Origin: CAZCDS01 sp964497585
Lineage (GTDB): Bacteria > Desulfobacterota > Desulfomonilia > Desulfomonilales > Desulfomonilaceae
DNA length: 34,675 nt
Assembly (NCBI GenBank): GCA_964497585.1
Contig: CAZCDS010000070.1
Coordinates: 1-34,675 of the forward strand
Direction: 5' to 3'
Shown here: positions 24,179-32,423 of the stretch, piece after piece
Numbering within the stretch: position 1 is the stretch's first letter
How the letters are laid out: each line of letters starts with the position of its first letter
Program-made: the position numbers and the translations under genes
The notes under the pieces: generated by a model
The model's database searches: none
The model's input: only the letters and a program-made list of their open reading frames with translations
What the model was told of the DNA's origin: nothing

Positions 24179-27100
24179 CTATTGAGACGTGAAGGAACGG
24201 AGCGGCTCGAGCCGCACATCAGGAGAATGGCTCAAGCCTCGAACTCTGAAGGTGGTCGTGAGTATTTTCCCGTCCTTTGTTATGAGGTTACCGAACAATC
24301 CGGAGATGATCTTGTCGAATCCCACGAGGGGTGAGACATCCACTTTGAAGTCCACCCGGTTCTGATCGCTGAAGTACATACCTTCCGCGTCTATTGTCGC
24401 GGCATCCGAGAGGAGCTTGAGGTCCCTCACTCTCCATTTGGTATCGAACACTTCCATTTGCCAGGTCAGACGGTTGAATGGCAGTCCCGAGCCAGTCACA
24501 TCCGGCAAACGACCGCTCAGGATAGATCCGAGGTTGATCAGTGAGAATATCTTGGAGAGGACGTCGAACTTGTGGATGATGCCGTCCCGGAGCCGAACCT
24601 CTATCTTTCCGGTCTTGTAAACGCCGTCGTTTTCCCGTTTCTTCGATGCGTGCCATGCGAGATATCCTTCGAGAAGGAACTCCGACTCCACGCTGACCTG
24701 TTGCGGGTCGGCCAGCAGCACCCGTTGCATCTTGAGATGGTCCCCTTGAAACTCCGTTCTCAATAACGTTTTTGCTCCCGGTCTCAAGTCGATGCGTGCG
24801 CTTCCCCGCAGCTTTCCGTCGCCGAAATTCGCCGCCCAGTTGGGGGCCTTCAGCAGCCCTCCCTCCCCGATCAGGTCGGCCTTGAAGTCGGAGAAGGCCC
24901 TTTGGGACGTCTTTCCCTTGTACACGAGGAGCCTGCCTCGGCCTTGACTGCGAGCGAGAAACCGGATGAACCAGTTGGACGAAATCCATTCCGACCACGT
25001 CTGAGTGGCGACGTAGCCTTCAGGCGCGGTGAAATCGGTGGTGTCCAGAAAGGGGGCCGTCAGCACTACATCTATGCGGGGCTTCTTCCAGCCATTTACC
25101 GAGCATCGTCCCGTGAAGCGGGAGTTCCCGATCATCACGCGATCAAGAACCGCGTGAAAATTGGCTCCCCGCCATCGGACTCTCCCCGTCAGACCGCGCC
25201 AGGGTTTGTGAAACCCGAAGACCTTTAGGGACACGTGATTCACCAGAAGATCCACATCAATGGAGGCATCCCGGGTCCAGTGGGCGCCCGTGGCAAATGC
25301 CATCTTGCCTTCGATCCGCCCACCCGGCTTGAGGTCCAAGGCCGGATTCACCAGCGCCATGAGGGTCTCCGTGCGGATTCCCTGCGGTGGGAGGGCGAAA
25401 GCGAGTTCGGCTTTCTTGCCGAAAACCAGTGATCCGGACAAACCCACCTGTTGCTTGCCGAGCGACAGTCGTCCACCACGGATTTCGACTCCCGACGGAC
25501 CCAGCACTCCGGTTGCCTTAAGCGCGAAGGGTGTTCCCGTCTTCTTGGCCAAGAGCCATCCGCCCTTGAGCCGATTCGCTTTGAGATCGAGGTTCAGCTC
25601 GTACATTATGTTCCGTGGGGGTCCCTCGACCTTCAGCGTCACCGGGACAGTTCCCCGGATCTTCCAGCCCGGGGGCAGCAGTTTGAGCCTTCCGAGGTCC
25701 CGGGGTGTCACGGATGCAGTCGTGGAAAGGCTGATTTGTTTCGGAGAAAGACTGCCACTGATCCTGGCCCGGGACCTCCCGATGAGTCCGGTCAATTCCT
25801 TGAACGTGACCCGACCGCCTTCAAATTTGAAAGAGCCCCGTATCCTCGTCAACGGGAGCGGTATTCCTTCGACCTCGCATTGAAACTCATCCAGCGCAGC
25901 GACTCCCATGACGCACGGACGGCTCAGCGCGCCTTTGAGGTCGAGGCTTACCGCGATGTCTCCCTTGGGATCCTTGATGCGGTTCAACCAGTGCGGTAGC
26001 CTGCAGGCAACAGGACCGGAACGAAGGATCGGATTGACGTCTCCAGCCCGGGCCTTGATTGACACGAAGAGATCCACCAGCGGCTGTGCGGAACGCAGAT
26101 CCGTCACCGCGCCGTTGACCACAATAGGGGACTTGCCCAGGGTAAGACTCACCTGATTGAGCAACACCTCGTTTGCGCTGACCCGAACTCTCCCCGACGC
26201 GCCCTTCACCGGCAAACCGAAACCCGGAATGAATCCCGACACGTCTTCAAGCATCGCATTGACACCCACGGTCCCACGCAGCTTCCCCGCGCGAAAGTCC
26301 GCGAGCCTTCCGCTCCAGGTAGCCCCTTCTACTACAACGTGTCCTTGGAGGCCCGCGGCCGCGAGGCGATCCCGGTCTTCCCTGCTCAGCAGATTCATCG
26401 GTATCAGGGGGAAGAGTCTCGCAAGATCGAGCTCCGCCTTGCGCACCGATATGGTCGTTGTGGCAGCGCCAGAGGACAATCTCCCCACACGAGCCTCGCC
26501 CGAAAGCTCCAGCCCGGGGAGCACGACCCGGGCGAGGTTCAAGTAGAGCGTGTCCCCTTTGATTTCTCCGTGGAAAGCTATTTCCGCTCCATCTATGGAC
26601 ACCGGTGCGAGGAAAATCATTCCGGGGAGCAGTCGGCCGCGCGCGACCCTCACGTTCCCGCGGATTTGGCAATCCCCGGTCCGGCCCCCGACATCGAGGC
26701 CTACACTGAAAGCCCCGGTTGCGACGGGAACGTTCAGCCCGAACGCCTTGGCAACCAGGGAAGCCGCGGTAGCCGGGCAGTCCGTGAGCCTTGCCTTGAC
26801 GCGGCCTTGCCAACGTCCTTGCCATAGCGGCGAGGAATCTACCCGACCCGAAACCTCCAGCCTTCCGTCAGTGGTATCACCGAGGACTTTCCCCTGCAGA
26901 CGAAACTCCCGCACGCGGTTGAGCGTCGCGTCCTCCGCGGACATCCGAATGTCGCGCAGAACAACCGATTTCCGGGCCTGCGGACCGTCTTCACCTTCGA
27001 TGAACACCCTGCCCTTCCGTATTTCCAACCTTCGAACCACGGGGGTGAAGAAGAAGGAGACCCTGCTCGATAAGGCCGACTTCCTTGGAACGCGTCTCCC

Positions 27101-27565
27101 GGGTGACGAGGACCCGCCTGATACACGCAGGGTCGGCTCAACGAGACTGAGACTTTCGACCACAAGCGCGCCGCGAAGAAGGGCGATGGGCCGGAACTCC
27201 ATAACCGTTGTGGGAATCTGCAGCCGTACCTGCCCCGTCGGCTTATCAAGAACGCTCAGGCCTGAGATCTCCAATCGTGGGTTGAGGGCACCCCGCCACG
27301 TAAGCCGGGCGGACGAAAAAGATATCTTCTGGTTCAGCGCGTCTTCCAGAGGGGGAAGCGCGGCTCGTACCAGAGTGTTTCCGTCAAGCCCGGTCCTCAC
27401 AAATAGGAGCAAGCCCGCAGCAAAGAATACGAGGGCAAGGATCACCAGGGCAAGGGTAGTCTTGATCCCCCTGGTACGGACGGAACTGCGCCCCGTGTGC
27501 GATTTGGCTTCTTGTTCTTCCATGGAAGTCCGCTGAGATTCGTCCAGGTTGTCGTCGGCGTTCAC
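24179..27565 (-). CDS. AsmA-like (YhdP/TamB-type) envelope protein
   Basis: This protein of up to 1128 aa has a short charged cytoplasmic N-terminus, one transmembrane helix (about 37-58, TTLALVILALVFFAAGLLLFV), and a very long periplasmic part rich in beta-strand repeats such as L-x-G-x-L/V. The C-terminus is a typical AsmA_2 region (FSLINLGSIL and GLPFNRLTWQMEVFDTKWRV, then ATIDAEGMYF). AsmA, YhdP and TamB proteins are bridge-like and help move phospholipids between the membranes of diderm bacteria. The GTG at 27565 and the ATG at 27523 are both possible starts, and neither has a strong Shine-Dalgarno. The family assignment is good, but the exact subfamily is unsure. Confidence 0.88.
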   Translation of the reverse strand: MNADDNLDESQRTSMEEQEAKSHTGRSSVRTRGIKTTLALVILALVFFAAGLLLFVRTGLDGNTLVRAALPPLEDALNQKISFSSARLTWRGALNPRLEISGLSVLDKPTGQVRLQIPTTVMEFRPIALLRGALVVESLSLVEPTLRVSGGSSSPGRRVPRKSALSSRVSFFFTPVVRRLEIRKGRVFIEGEDGPQARKSVVLRDIRMSAEDATLNRVREFRLQGKVLGDTTDGRLEVSGRVDSSPLWQGRWQGRVKARLTDCPATAASLVAKAFGLNVPVATGAFSVGLDVGGRTGDCQIRGNVRVARGRLLPGMIFLAPVSIDGAEIAFHGEIKGDTLYLNLARVVLPGLELSGEARVGRLSSGAATTTISVRKAELDLARLFPLIPMNLLSREDRDRLAAAGLQGHVVVEGATWSGRLADFRAGKLRGTVGVNAMLEDVSGFIPGFGLPVKGASGRVRVSANEVLLNQVSLTLGKSPIVVNGAVTDLRSAQPLVDLFVSIKARAGDVNPILRSGPVACRLPHWLNRIKDPKGDIAVSLDLKGALSRPCVMGVAALDEFQCEVEGIPLPLTRIRGSFKFEGGRVTFKELTGLIGRSRARISGSLSPKQISLSTTASVTPRDLGRLKLLPPGWKIRGTVPVTLKVEGPPRNIMYELNLDLKANRLKGGWLLAKKTGTPFALKATGVLGPSGVEIRGGRLSLGKQQVGLSGSLVFGKKAELAFALPPQGIRTETLMALVNPALDLKPGGRIEGKMAFATGAHWTRDASIDVDLLVNHVSLKVFGFHKPWRGLTGRVRWRGANFHAVLDRVMIGNSRFTGRCSVNGWKKPRIDVVLTAPFLDTTDFTAPEGYVATQTWSEWISSNWFIRFLARSQGRGRLLVYKGKTSQRAFSDFKADLIGEGGLLKAPNWAANFGDGKLRGSARIDLRPGAKTLLRTEFQGDHLKMQRVLLADPQQVSVESEFLLEGYLAWHASKKRENDGVYKTGKIEVRLRDGIIHKFDVLSKIFSLINLGSILSGRLPDVTGSGLPFNRLTWQMEVFDTKWRVRDLKLLSDAATIDAEGMYFSDQNRVDFKVDVSPLVGFDKIISGLFGNLITKDGKILTTTFRVRGLSHSPDVRLEPLRSFTSQ

Positions 27566-27720
27566 TCGTCAGCGCGAGAGGCGGCAGTCAAGGGCTCTGC
27601 AGAGAAGCATTGCACAGGACTCACGTGCGGAAGCGAAAACGGAAATCTGACAGAACGGTCTCGATCACGCGGAAACTGCAGCCCATGAAAGCCTCGGCCG
27701 GTCGGCGAAGACTGCTTTGG

Positions 27721-28047
27721 CTAACGCCTCGTCTGTTTTTTCAGTCTCGATATTTTTCGTCTGAGAATGTCTAAGCGTGCTCGCGATGCCCCCTCAGCAC
27801 GCTCCTTATCCCTGGTCTCCTTGAGTTCCACGACCTTTTTCTTGATGTCGCGTACACTCTTGGTCTTTTTCTTTTTCTGGGGCTCGGGTATGCCCTTGTG
27901 CTCTCTCAAGAGGACGAGCAGCTCCTCTTTGTTCATTCCGTGAACGCCCTGGATGCCCTCGATTTTGAGAGCTTCCTCCCTCAACTCCTTGACCGTATAT
28001 TTCTCCAGGGGCTTTTCTTTCTTTTCTTTTTTCTTCTTCTCGGCCAT
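27721..28047 (-). CDS. Lysine-rich protein with Rho N-terminal (SAP-like) domain
   Basis: This 108-aa, very basic protein starts at an ATG with a strong AGGAGG four bases upstream. Residues about 1-15 are a Lys/Glu run. Then comes a SAP/Rho-N-like helix-extended-loop-helix (YTVKELREEALKIEGIQGV and MNKEELLVLLREHKGIPE), followed by a second Lys-rich stretch and a long charged helix ending RRKISRLKKQTRR. Rho-N and SAP domains bind nucleic acid, so a nucleic-acid-binding role is plausible. Similar small proteins occur in Desulfobacterota, but I know no function for them. No partner gene is evident. Confidence 0.75.
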   Translation of the reverse strand: MAEKKKKEKKEKPLEKYTVKELREEALKIEGIQGVHGMNKEELLVLLREHKGIPEPQKKKKTKSVRDIKKKVVELKETRDKERAEGASRARLDILRRKISRLKKQTRR

Positions 28048-28175
28048 CTGTCCTCCTGAGCTTGCCGTCTAGGACGATTTAACCTTTTAATATGGATCAA
28101 GATCCTCCGCAACACAATATTTTTTTGGAGGCTTGTCGGAAAAACAGGTATTTCCTTTCTCTAATTGGACCACCG

Positions 28176-29465
28176 TTACGCAGGCTTGACACCCTGCGAC
28201 TCGTTCTGCCCGTGCATTCCCATGAGCATCTGCAGGTCGAAGCCTTCCTTGCGGGTCCGGATATCAAAGTAGAAGACCACGAGACAGACGGACATGAAAA
28301 TTCCTGCTACCAGACCCCCAGCGCTGCTCAGCACCTGCCCGAGTATCTGTCCGACAATTTTGATCGATTGGGGAACAAGGTAGGTAAGCAACGCGCCTGG
28401 CGTCTCGAATACCAATGAGACTCCCACGTAGATCAAGAGGAAAAGATGGAGAAGAATGATGAGCCGTATGTAGTAGCTTCTCGGCCACGGACTTTCGGCC
28501 TTGCCTGTGACAAGATTCCAACTCCTCGTAAGCGCCTTCATGTAGGCCACATCTTCAATGATAACGACCTTGTCCCAAAGCATAAGCTTGGGAAAAGCAT
28601 AGGCCAATGGGATCAGGAGGAAGGGCCAGAGCAGCACGGACCACCATCCGGAAGGGGTGAGAACCTTGAAGAGGAAGTAGAGTGCGGCTCCCACGACAAC
28701 GGGAACAGCCACGAGCAACAGAATCACGAGCATGAAGAGCATCGACGTCAGCACAAAGCGACCGAGCCTCCTGAAGACAAATCGGTAGGAATCCGCCACC
28801 GCGACGGCCTTCCCCGAGTAGATGCCGGCGACCGCGTGGATCACCGCGCCCTGGGACATGTAGGTTATTGCCACGAGTGCCACCAGAAGTGTAGGCACCA
28901 TAATCGCTCCCAATATGATGAGAAGCCATGCGGAGGTTTCGCCCATGGAATGCCATGTGAAGCCCACCAACCCTACGACGATGGCTCCTACGATCACGAG
29001 CACGATCGTCGCGAGCCAGGGAATCACGACGATGCCGAGCAATTTCCAGAAATGGCTCCGGCATATGTTGAATGTCCGATCCAGTATCCCTCCGAGCGTA
29101 AGCGGCTCCACGTCGAGCGCGGCCGCGGTCTGCGCAGCACTTTCCGATTCGACGGACGCTTCTGCTGGTGTTGCGGGAGCCGAGGGAGGAGCGGGTCGAG
29201 CCGGCGCAGGCTGCCGGGGTAGCTGAGGCCTTACGTCCACGTACGCGCCTGCCTCCGTGAGCAGCTCGACGAGCCTGCTCGCGTTCCGCTCCGTCGCGGA
29301 TCGCGTGAGGGTCCAGGGCAGAGACTCCAGCCGCTTCCTGATCTTGTCCAGCGAGATATTTGTAGCCACCCTGGCCAGGGCGCGGGCCACTTCTTCGTTG
29401 CTCGCTCCACTTCTGATACCGGTTATGGTCACCGTATGAACGGTACGCGTAGGCTCGTCGGTCAT
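28176..29465 (-). CDS. Multi-pass membrane protein with L7/L12-CTD-like N-terminal domain
   Basis: This 429-aa protein starts at ATG 29465, with AAGGAG six bases upstream; the frame is open to 29549. Residues 1-75 (VTITGIRSGASNEEVARALA ... RLVELLTEAGAYVDVRP) resemble the C-terminal domain of ribosomal protein L7/L12. Residues about 76-110 are a Pro/Ala linker. The rest has about six transmembrane helices, starting LLGIVVIPWLATIVLVIVGA, like the YciC or glycerophosphodiester-phosphodiesterase membrane domain. It lies just downstream of an RDD membrane protein on the same strand, so the two may work together. No enzyme motif is visible, and the function is unknown. Confidence 0.72.
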   Translation of the reverse strand: MTDEPTRTVHTVTITGIRSGASNEEVARALARVATNISLDKIRKRLESLPWTLTRSATERNASRLVELLTEAGAYVDVRPQLPRQPAPARPAPPSAPATPAEASVESESAAQTAAALDVEPLTLGGILDRTFNICRSHFWKLLGIVVIPWLATIVLVIVGAIVVGLVGFTWHSMGETSAWLLIILGAIMVPTLLVALVAITYMSQGAVIHAVAGIYSGKAVAVADSYRFVFRRLGRFVLTSMLFMLVILLLVAVPVVVGAALYFLFKVLTPSGWWSVLLWPFLLIPLAYAFPKLMLWDKVVIIEDVAYMKALTRSWNLVTGKAESPWPRSYYIRLIILLHLFLLIYVGVSLVFETPGALLTYLVPQSIKIVGQILGQVLSSAGGLVAGIFMSVCLVVFYFDIRTRKEGFDLQMLMGMHGQNESQGVKPA

Positions 29466-29558
29466 GGACAGCTCCTTAACTCCGCGACTGACACCGTTTC
29501 CTCCTCTGAAAGGTGATCCCCGGAGGCCTTCCCGAAACATGTCCGGCAATGCGAGTTT

Positions 29559-30356
29559 TCACAAGATTCTCGTCATCTCACGATAGAGCGCGGCCGAGGT
29601 TTCGATCGCGTGCTCGGGGTCCAATCCGGGAGTAAGGGGCCTGCCTGCGTTCCGGAAAATCCGGGCGCAGATCTCCCACGCGAGACTCTCCCGGTGTTGG
29701 GGATCCAGCCCGCTCCGACGGGAGAGGAAACGTGTGACGATCTGATAGTCTTGGGCCGTCATTTCTCGGGCCACGGTTCGGATTTCCTGCTCGGAAATCC
29801 CATGGTCCGGCGGAGCCTCGTACTGCCCGAGATGTCGGGTTTGACTTTCTTTGACGACAAGCGTGCCCGCGGTAAGATCCCCAAGACGTCTGTTCCGGGA
29901 ATCGATGAACATCACTATGAGACCGAGCGGGTAGAGCTCCAGCTCAAAGATTCTCAGGATGTTGCGTATCGCGGAATCGGCGAATGTTATGGGACGCCCG
30001 TCCGTCCGGATGACTCTGATCCCTTGCGACCTCTTGCCCGGAGTGGAGCCGCTTCGGAAGTACTCAAAGATAATGAAGTATCCGATCACGATCACGCCGT
30101 AAAGAATGATCACGAGAGCAATCGCCCATTTCCCGAGAAAATCGAGGGCCTTTTTCAACCAGTCGCCGAGTTCGGCCATCTGACCCACGGCCATGACCAC
30201 GAGAATAAACGTCAGGAAAAGCCCGAGGACAAGGCCCGCCTGTATCAGCCGATCTATGACATAGGCTATGAAGCGTGTCCCTATGCCGGCAAGTGGGAGC
30301 TGGAGCTCGAAGTGTTCCGGAGTCTCTATGATAACGGTTTTGAGCTTTTCTTTCAC
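29559..30356 (-). CDS. RDD-family membrane protein
   Basis: This 265-aa protein has the RDD signature: the first helix has FIAYVIDRLIQAG, then a second and third helix, GSTPGKRSQGIRVIRTDG, and a last conserved segment NRRLGDLTAGTLVV. The C-terminal 80 residues are soluble. RDD proteins are small membrane proteins, some of them Na+/H+ antiporter-like. It is divergent from a SpoIIM-family gene 148 bases away, a pairing often seen with DUF58 and MoxR ATPase genes, which are absent here. Confidence 0.9.
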   Translation of the reverse strand: MKEKLKTVIIETPEHFELQLPLAGIGTRFIAYVIDRLIQAGLVLGLFLTFILVVMAVGQMAELGDWLKKALDFLGKWAIALVIILYGVIVIGYFIIFEYFRSGSTPGKRSQGIRVIRTDGRPITFADSAIRNILRIFELELYPLGLIVMFIDSRNRRLGDLTAGTLVVKESQTRHLGQYEAPPDHGISEQEIRTVAREMTAQDYQIVTRFLSRRSGLDPQHRESLAWEICARIFRNAGRPLTPGLDPEHAIETSAALYREMTRIL

Positions 30357-30504
30357 GCTCTTCGCCGGTCATGCTATCATGGAAAGCAATCACGTCGGAC
30401 ACGCCGCCCGTTTGCCGCTTCCCCGGCTTCGGTAGTATCGGAGGATCGCTTCCCATCGACTACGAGTTTGACAGGCCGCTCTCAGACATCTCCAAGGGGT
30501 TCCC

Positions 30505-31524
30505 GTGAATATAAACGAGTTCATTGAAGAACGCAAAGACGAATGGGACAAGCTCGAGAGGGTCTGTGTGAAAATGCGGAGCTTGGGATCAAGCCACGCG
30601 CTGGATCGGGATGAGCTTTGGGAGCTGGGCCGGCTTTACACGGCTGCGATCTCGGATCTCGCCTTGATCAGGTCGTCCGAACTCGCGTCGGACCCGAACA
30701 ATGAAGTTATCGCCTACCTCAACGGCCTCGTGATCCGCGTACACGAAATGATCTACCGGAAGCCTCCATTCCACTGGTCTTCCATCTGGCAGTTCATCAC
30801 TCGCGGTTTTCCGTCGGCTCTGCGCAAGAGTTACGGATATGTGCTCGTCTCAGCGGCTATATTCATTCTTTTCGGCGCGGCCGGCTTTTTCGTGGGCCTC
30901 AGTGAGCCGGGATTCTTGGAGCTCCTCGTGCCCGAGTCGATCATTTCAAAGGTGGAAAGCGGAGAAGTCTGGTTTGACGATCTCTTTGCCGCAGCGCCCC
31001 AGGCATCCGGTTTTCTTATGACCCACAACATCTCGGTCACATTCCTCGTTGTGGCCGCGGGGCTGACCTTCGGTGTGGGAACCATCTACCTATTGGCGCT
31101 CAACGGGCTTCTCATCGGGAGCGTGGCCGCGGTATGTCTCAAGCATGGGCTCTCCGTGAAGTTTTGGTCCTTCGTCCTCCCCCACGGGAGCCTGGAGGTA
31201 ACCGCCGTCTTGATCGCGGGTGGAGCGGGCCTGATCCTCGGCCATGCGCTCATTGACCCCGGCCCGTACCGGCGAGGAGATTACCTCTCCGTCAGAGGGC
31301 GGCTCACGGCACGGCTCGCCATGGGATGCGTTCCCTTGCTGGTCCTCGCGGGAATCATCGAGGCGTTCTTCTCTCCGTCACCACTCCCCCCGTGGACAAA
31401 GTTCATCATGGCAGGATTACTCTTCGGCTCGTTGATGGCTTTTCTCACGGTCGCGGGCCGTACTTCGGATGGCAAGTTCGATGAACCTACCTCTCAGACT
31501 GGGAGCGGTAGCAAACCCCTGTGA
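30505..31524 (+). CDS. SpoIIM-family (DUF95) membrane protein
   Basis: This 339-aa protein has a soluble N-terminal helical part of about 100 residues, then five or six transmembrane helices of the stage II sporulation M/DUF95 type. Typical stretches are FFVGLSEPGFLE, THNISVTFLVVAAGLTFG and LPHGSLEVTAVLIAGGAGLILG. It starts at GTG 30505 with AAGGGG five bases upstream. In non-sporulating bacteria such proteins are common beside RDD proteins and their role is unknown; nothing here indicates sporulation. Confidence 0.9.
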   Translation: MNINEFIEERKDEWDKLERVCVKMRSLGSSHALDRDELWELGRLYTAAISDLALIRSSELASDPNNEVIAYLNGLVIRVHEMIYRKPPFHWSSIWQFITRGFPSALRKSYGYVLVSAAIFILFGAAGFFVGLSEPGFLELLVPESIISKVESGEVWFDDLFAAAPQASGFLMTHNISVTFLVVAAGLTFGVGTIYLLALNGLLIGSVAAVCLKHGLSVKFWSFVLPHGSLEVTAVLIAGGAGLILGHALIDPGPYRRGDYLSVRGRLTARLAMGCVPLLVLAGIIEAFFSPSPLPPWTKFIMAGLLFGSLMAFLTVAGRTSDGKFDEPTSQTGSGSKPL

Positions 31525-31889
31525 GTCACCCGGTGCCGTATTCGGATTACCGTCAGGGAGTTACAGTCATTGGTTGCCCTTCCCGCATGATTTGGTAGAA
31601 TGATACAAGAGAAATTTTGCGGGCCAAATTGACTGGAATGGATGTTTTCCTCTTGACATTACGGGTAGTTTGTCGTATTTTCGTTTTACTCGCGAAAACG
31701 CGTTTGCAAGCGCCTCAGCTCGTGGAAGGGGGGACATCTCAGGACCGTACAGACCGGAAGTCGGGCAGAATATGGCGCGCCCAGGATCACCGGTACGTCC
31801 TCACACGTGTCTTTCGATGCAGCGCAACCACTTGAGGATCACCACGTGGCTGACGGCATCCGCCGCAGGCTCCATCGGAGAGGTAAGTC
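31525..31889 (+). other. 365-base intergenic region before the peptidase gene
   Basis: This region separates the SpoIIM-family gene from the ImmA/IrrE-like gene. It holds a good sigma-70 promoter (31653-31681) and a weaker second candidate, TTGCCC then TAGAAT after 16 bases, near 31577-31604. Small open frames at 31617-31835 and 31670-31924 show no recognisable protein. The 208 bases between the main promoter and the peptidase ATG could be a leader or a decayed regulator gene, but no HTH sequence is visible. Confidence 0.5.
31653..31681 (+). promoter_or_regulatory. Sigma-70 promoter of the peptidase/cyclase-like pair
   Basis: A perfect -35 box TTGACA (31653-31658) is separated by exactly 17 bases from TATTTT (31676-31681). 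It points toward the gene at 31890 and leaves a leader of about 200 bases. Confidence 0.65.
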
Positions 31890-32423
31890 ATGGGAATAAA
31901 GACTCGCTTTGCTGGCACCTATGATGAGATCGAGGATCTTGCCTCTGAGTTGAGGCAGATGGTCGAAGATGAATCAGAACACGCGGATCGCGGCCCTCGG
32001 GCTTTGCTTGAGTGGACTGTGGACACCTATGGCGGCAGGATCGAGGTGGCCAAAGAACCGAGCACTTATGAATTGGAGGGGGCTTCGCTCATCATTAGGG
32101 GTAGACAGGACTTCATCATCCGGCTGTCCCCACATACCTCCCCTCTGCGGGACAACTTCACCATTGCCCACGAATTAGGTCACTACTTCCTTCATTACGA
32201 TCCTGAAGCTCCCGTTCCCGACAACCGCCTAGTGGTCTTCTACCGATACGGCTCGGACGAGTTTGAATGGCAAGCCAACAGGTTCGCGGCCGCATTCCTC
32301 ATGCCGAAAGACGAGTTTGTCAGACTACACAAGAAATACGGCGGCAACGCGGGACTTTTAGCAGGCCACTTTCAAGTGTCGAGGCCTGCGGTCGAGGTAA
32401 GAGCCTCATACATCATCAAGTGA
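31890..32423 (+). CDS. ImmA/IrrE-family metallopeptidase
   Basis: This 177-aa zinc peptidase has the COG2856 layout. The HExxH motif is H94-E-L-G-H98 in FTIAHELGHYFLHYD, and the downstream glutamate region is DEFEWQANRFAAAFLMP (123-139), which supplies the third zinc ligand. Family members such as IrrE/PprI and ImmA cleave repressor proteins after a stress or DNA-damage signal. Here no HTH domain is fused and no repressor gene is adjacent. The ATG at 31890 has GGAGAGG upstream. Its TGA stop overlaps the next start (TGATG), so the two products are probably made together and act in one pathway. Confidence 0.93.
   Translation: MGIKTRFAGTYDEIEDLASELRQMVEDESEHADRGPRALLEWTVDTYGGRIEVAKEPSTYELEGASLIIRGRQDFIIRLSPHTSPLRDNFTIAHELGHYFLHYDPEAPVPDNRLVVFYRYGSDEFEWQANRFAAAFLMPKDEFVRLHKKYGGNAGLLAGHFQVSRPAVEVRASYIIK

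Noticed and set aside
23620..24192. 190-codon open frame on the plus strand in a gene gap
   Set aside because: Composition is Ser/Arg/Gly/Cys-rich with no domain and no good ribosome binding site.
26550..27536. 328-codon open frame on the plus strand
   Set aside because: It is Ser/Arg/Pro-rich and antisense to the AsmA-like gene; no domain is visible.
28090..28140. CCTCC...GGAGG pairing around a T-run
   Set aside because: The loop is long and the pairing imperfect; the T-run lies inside the loop, so it is not a convincing terminator.
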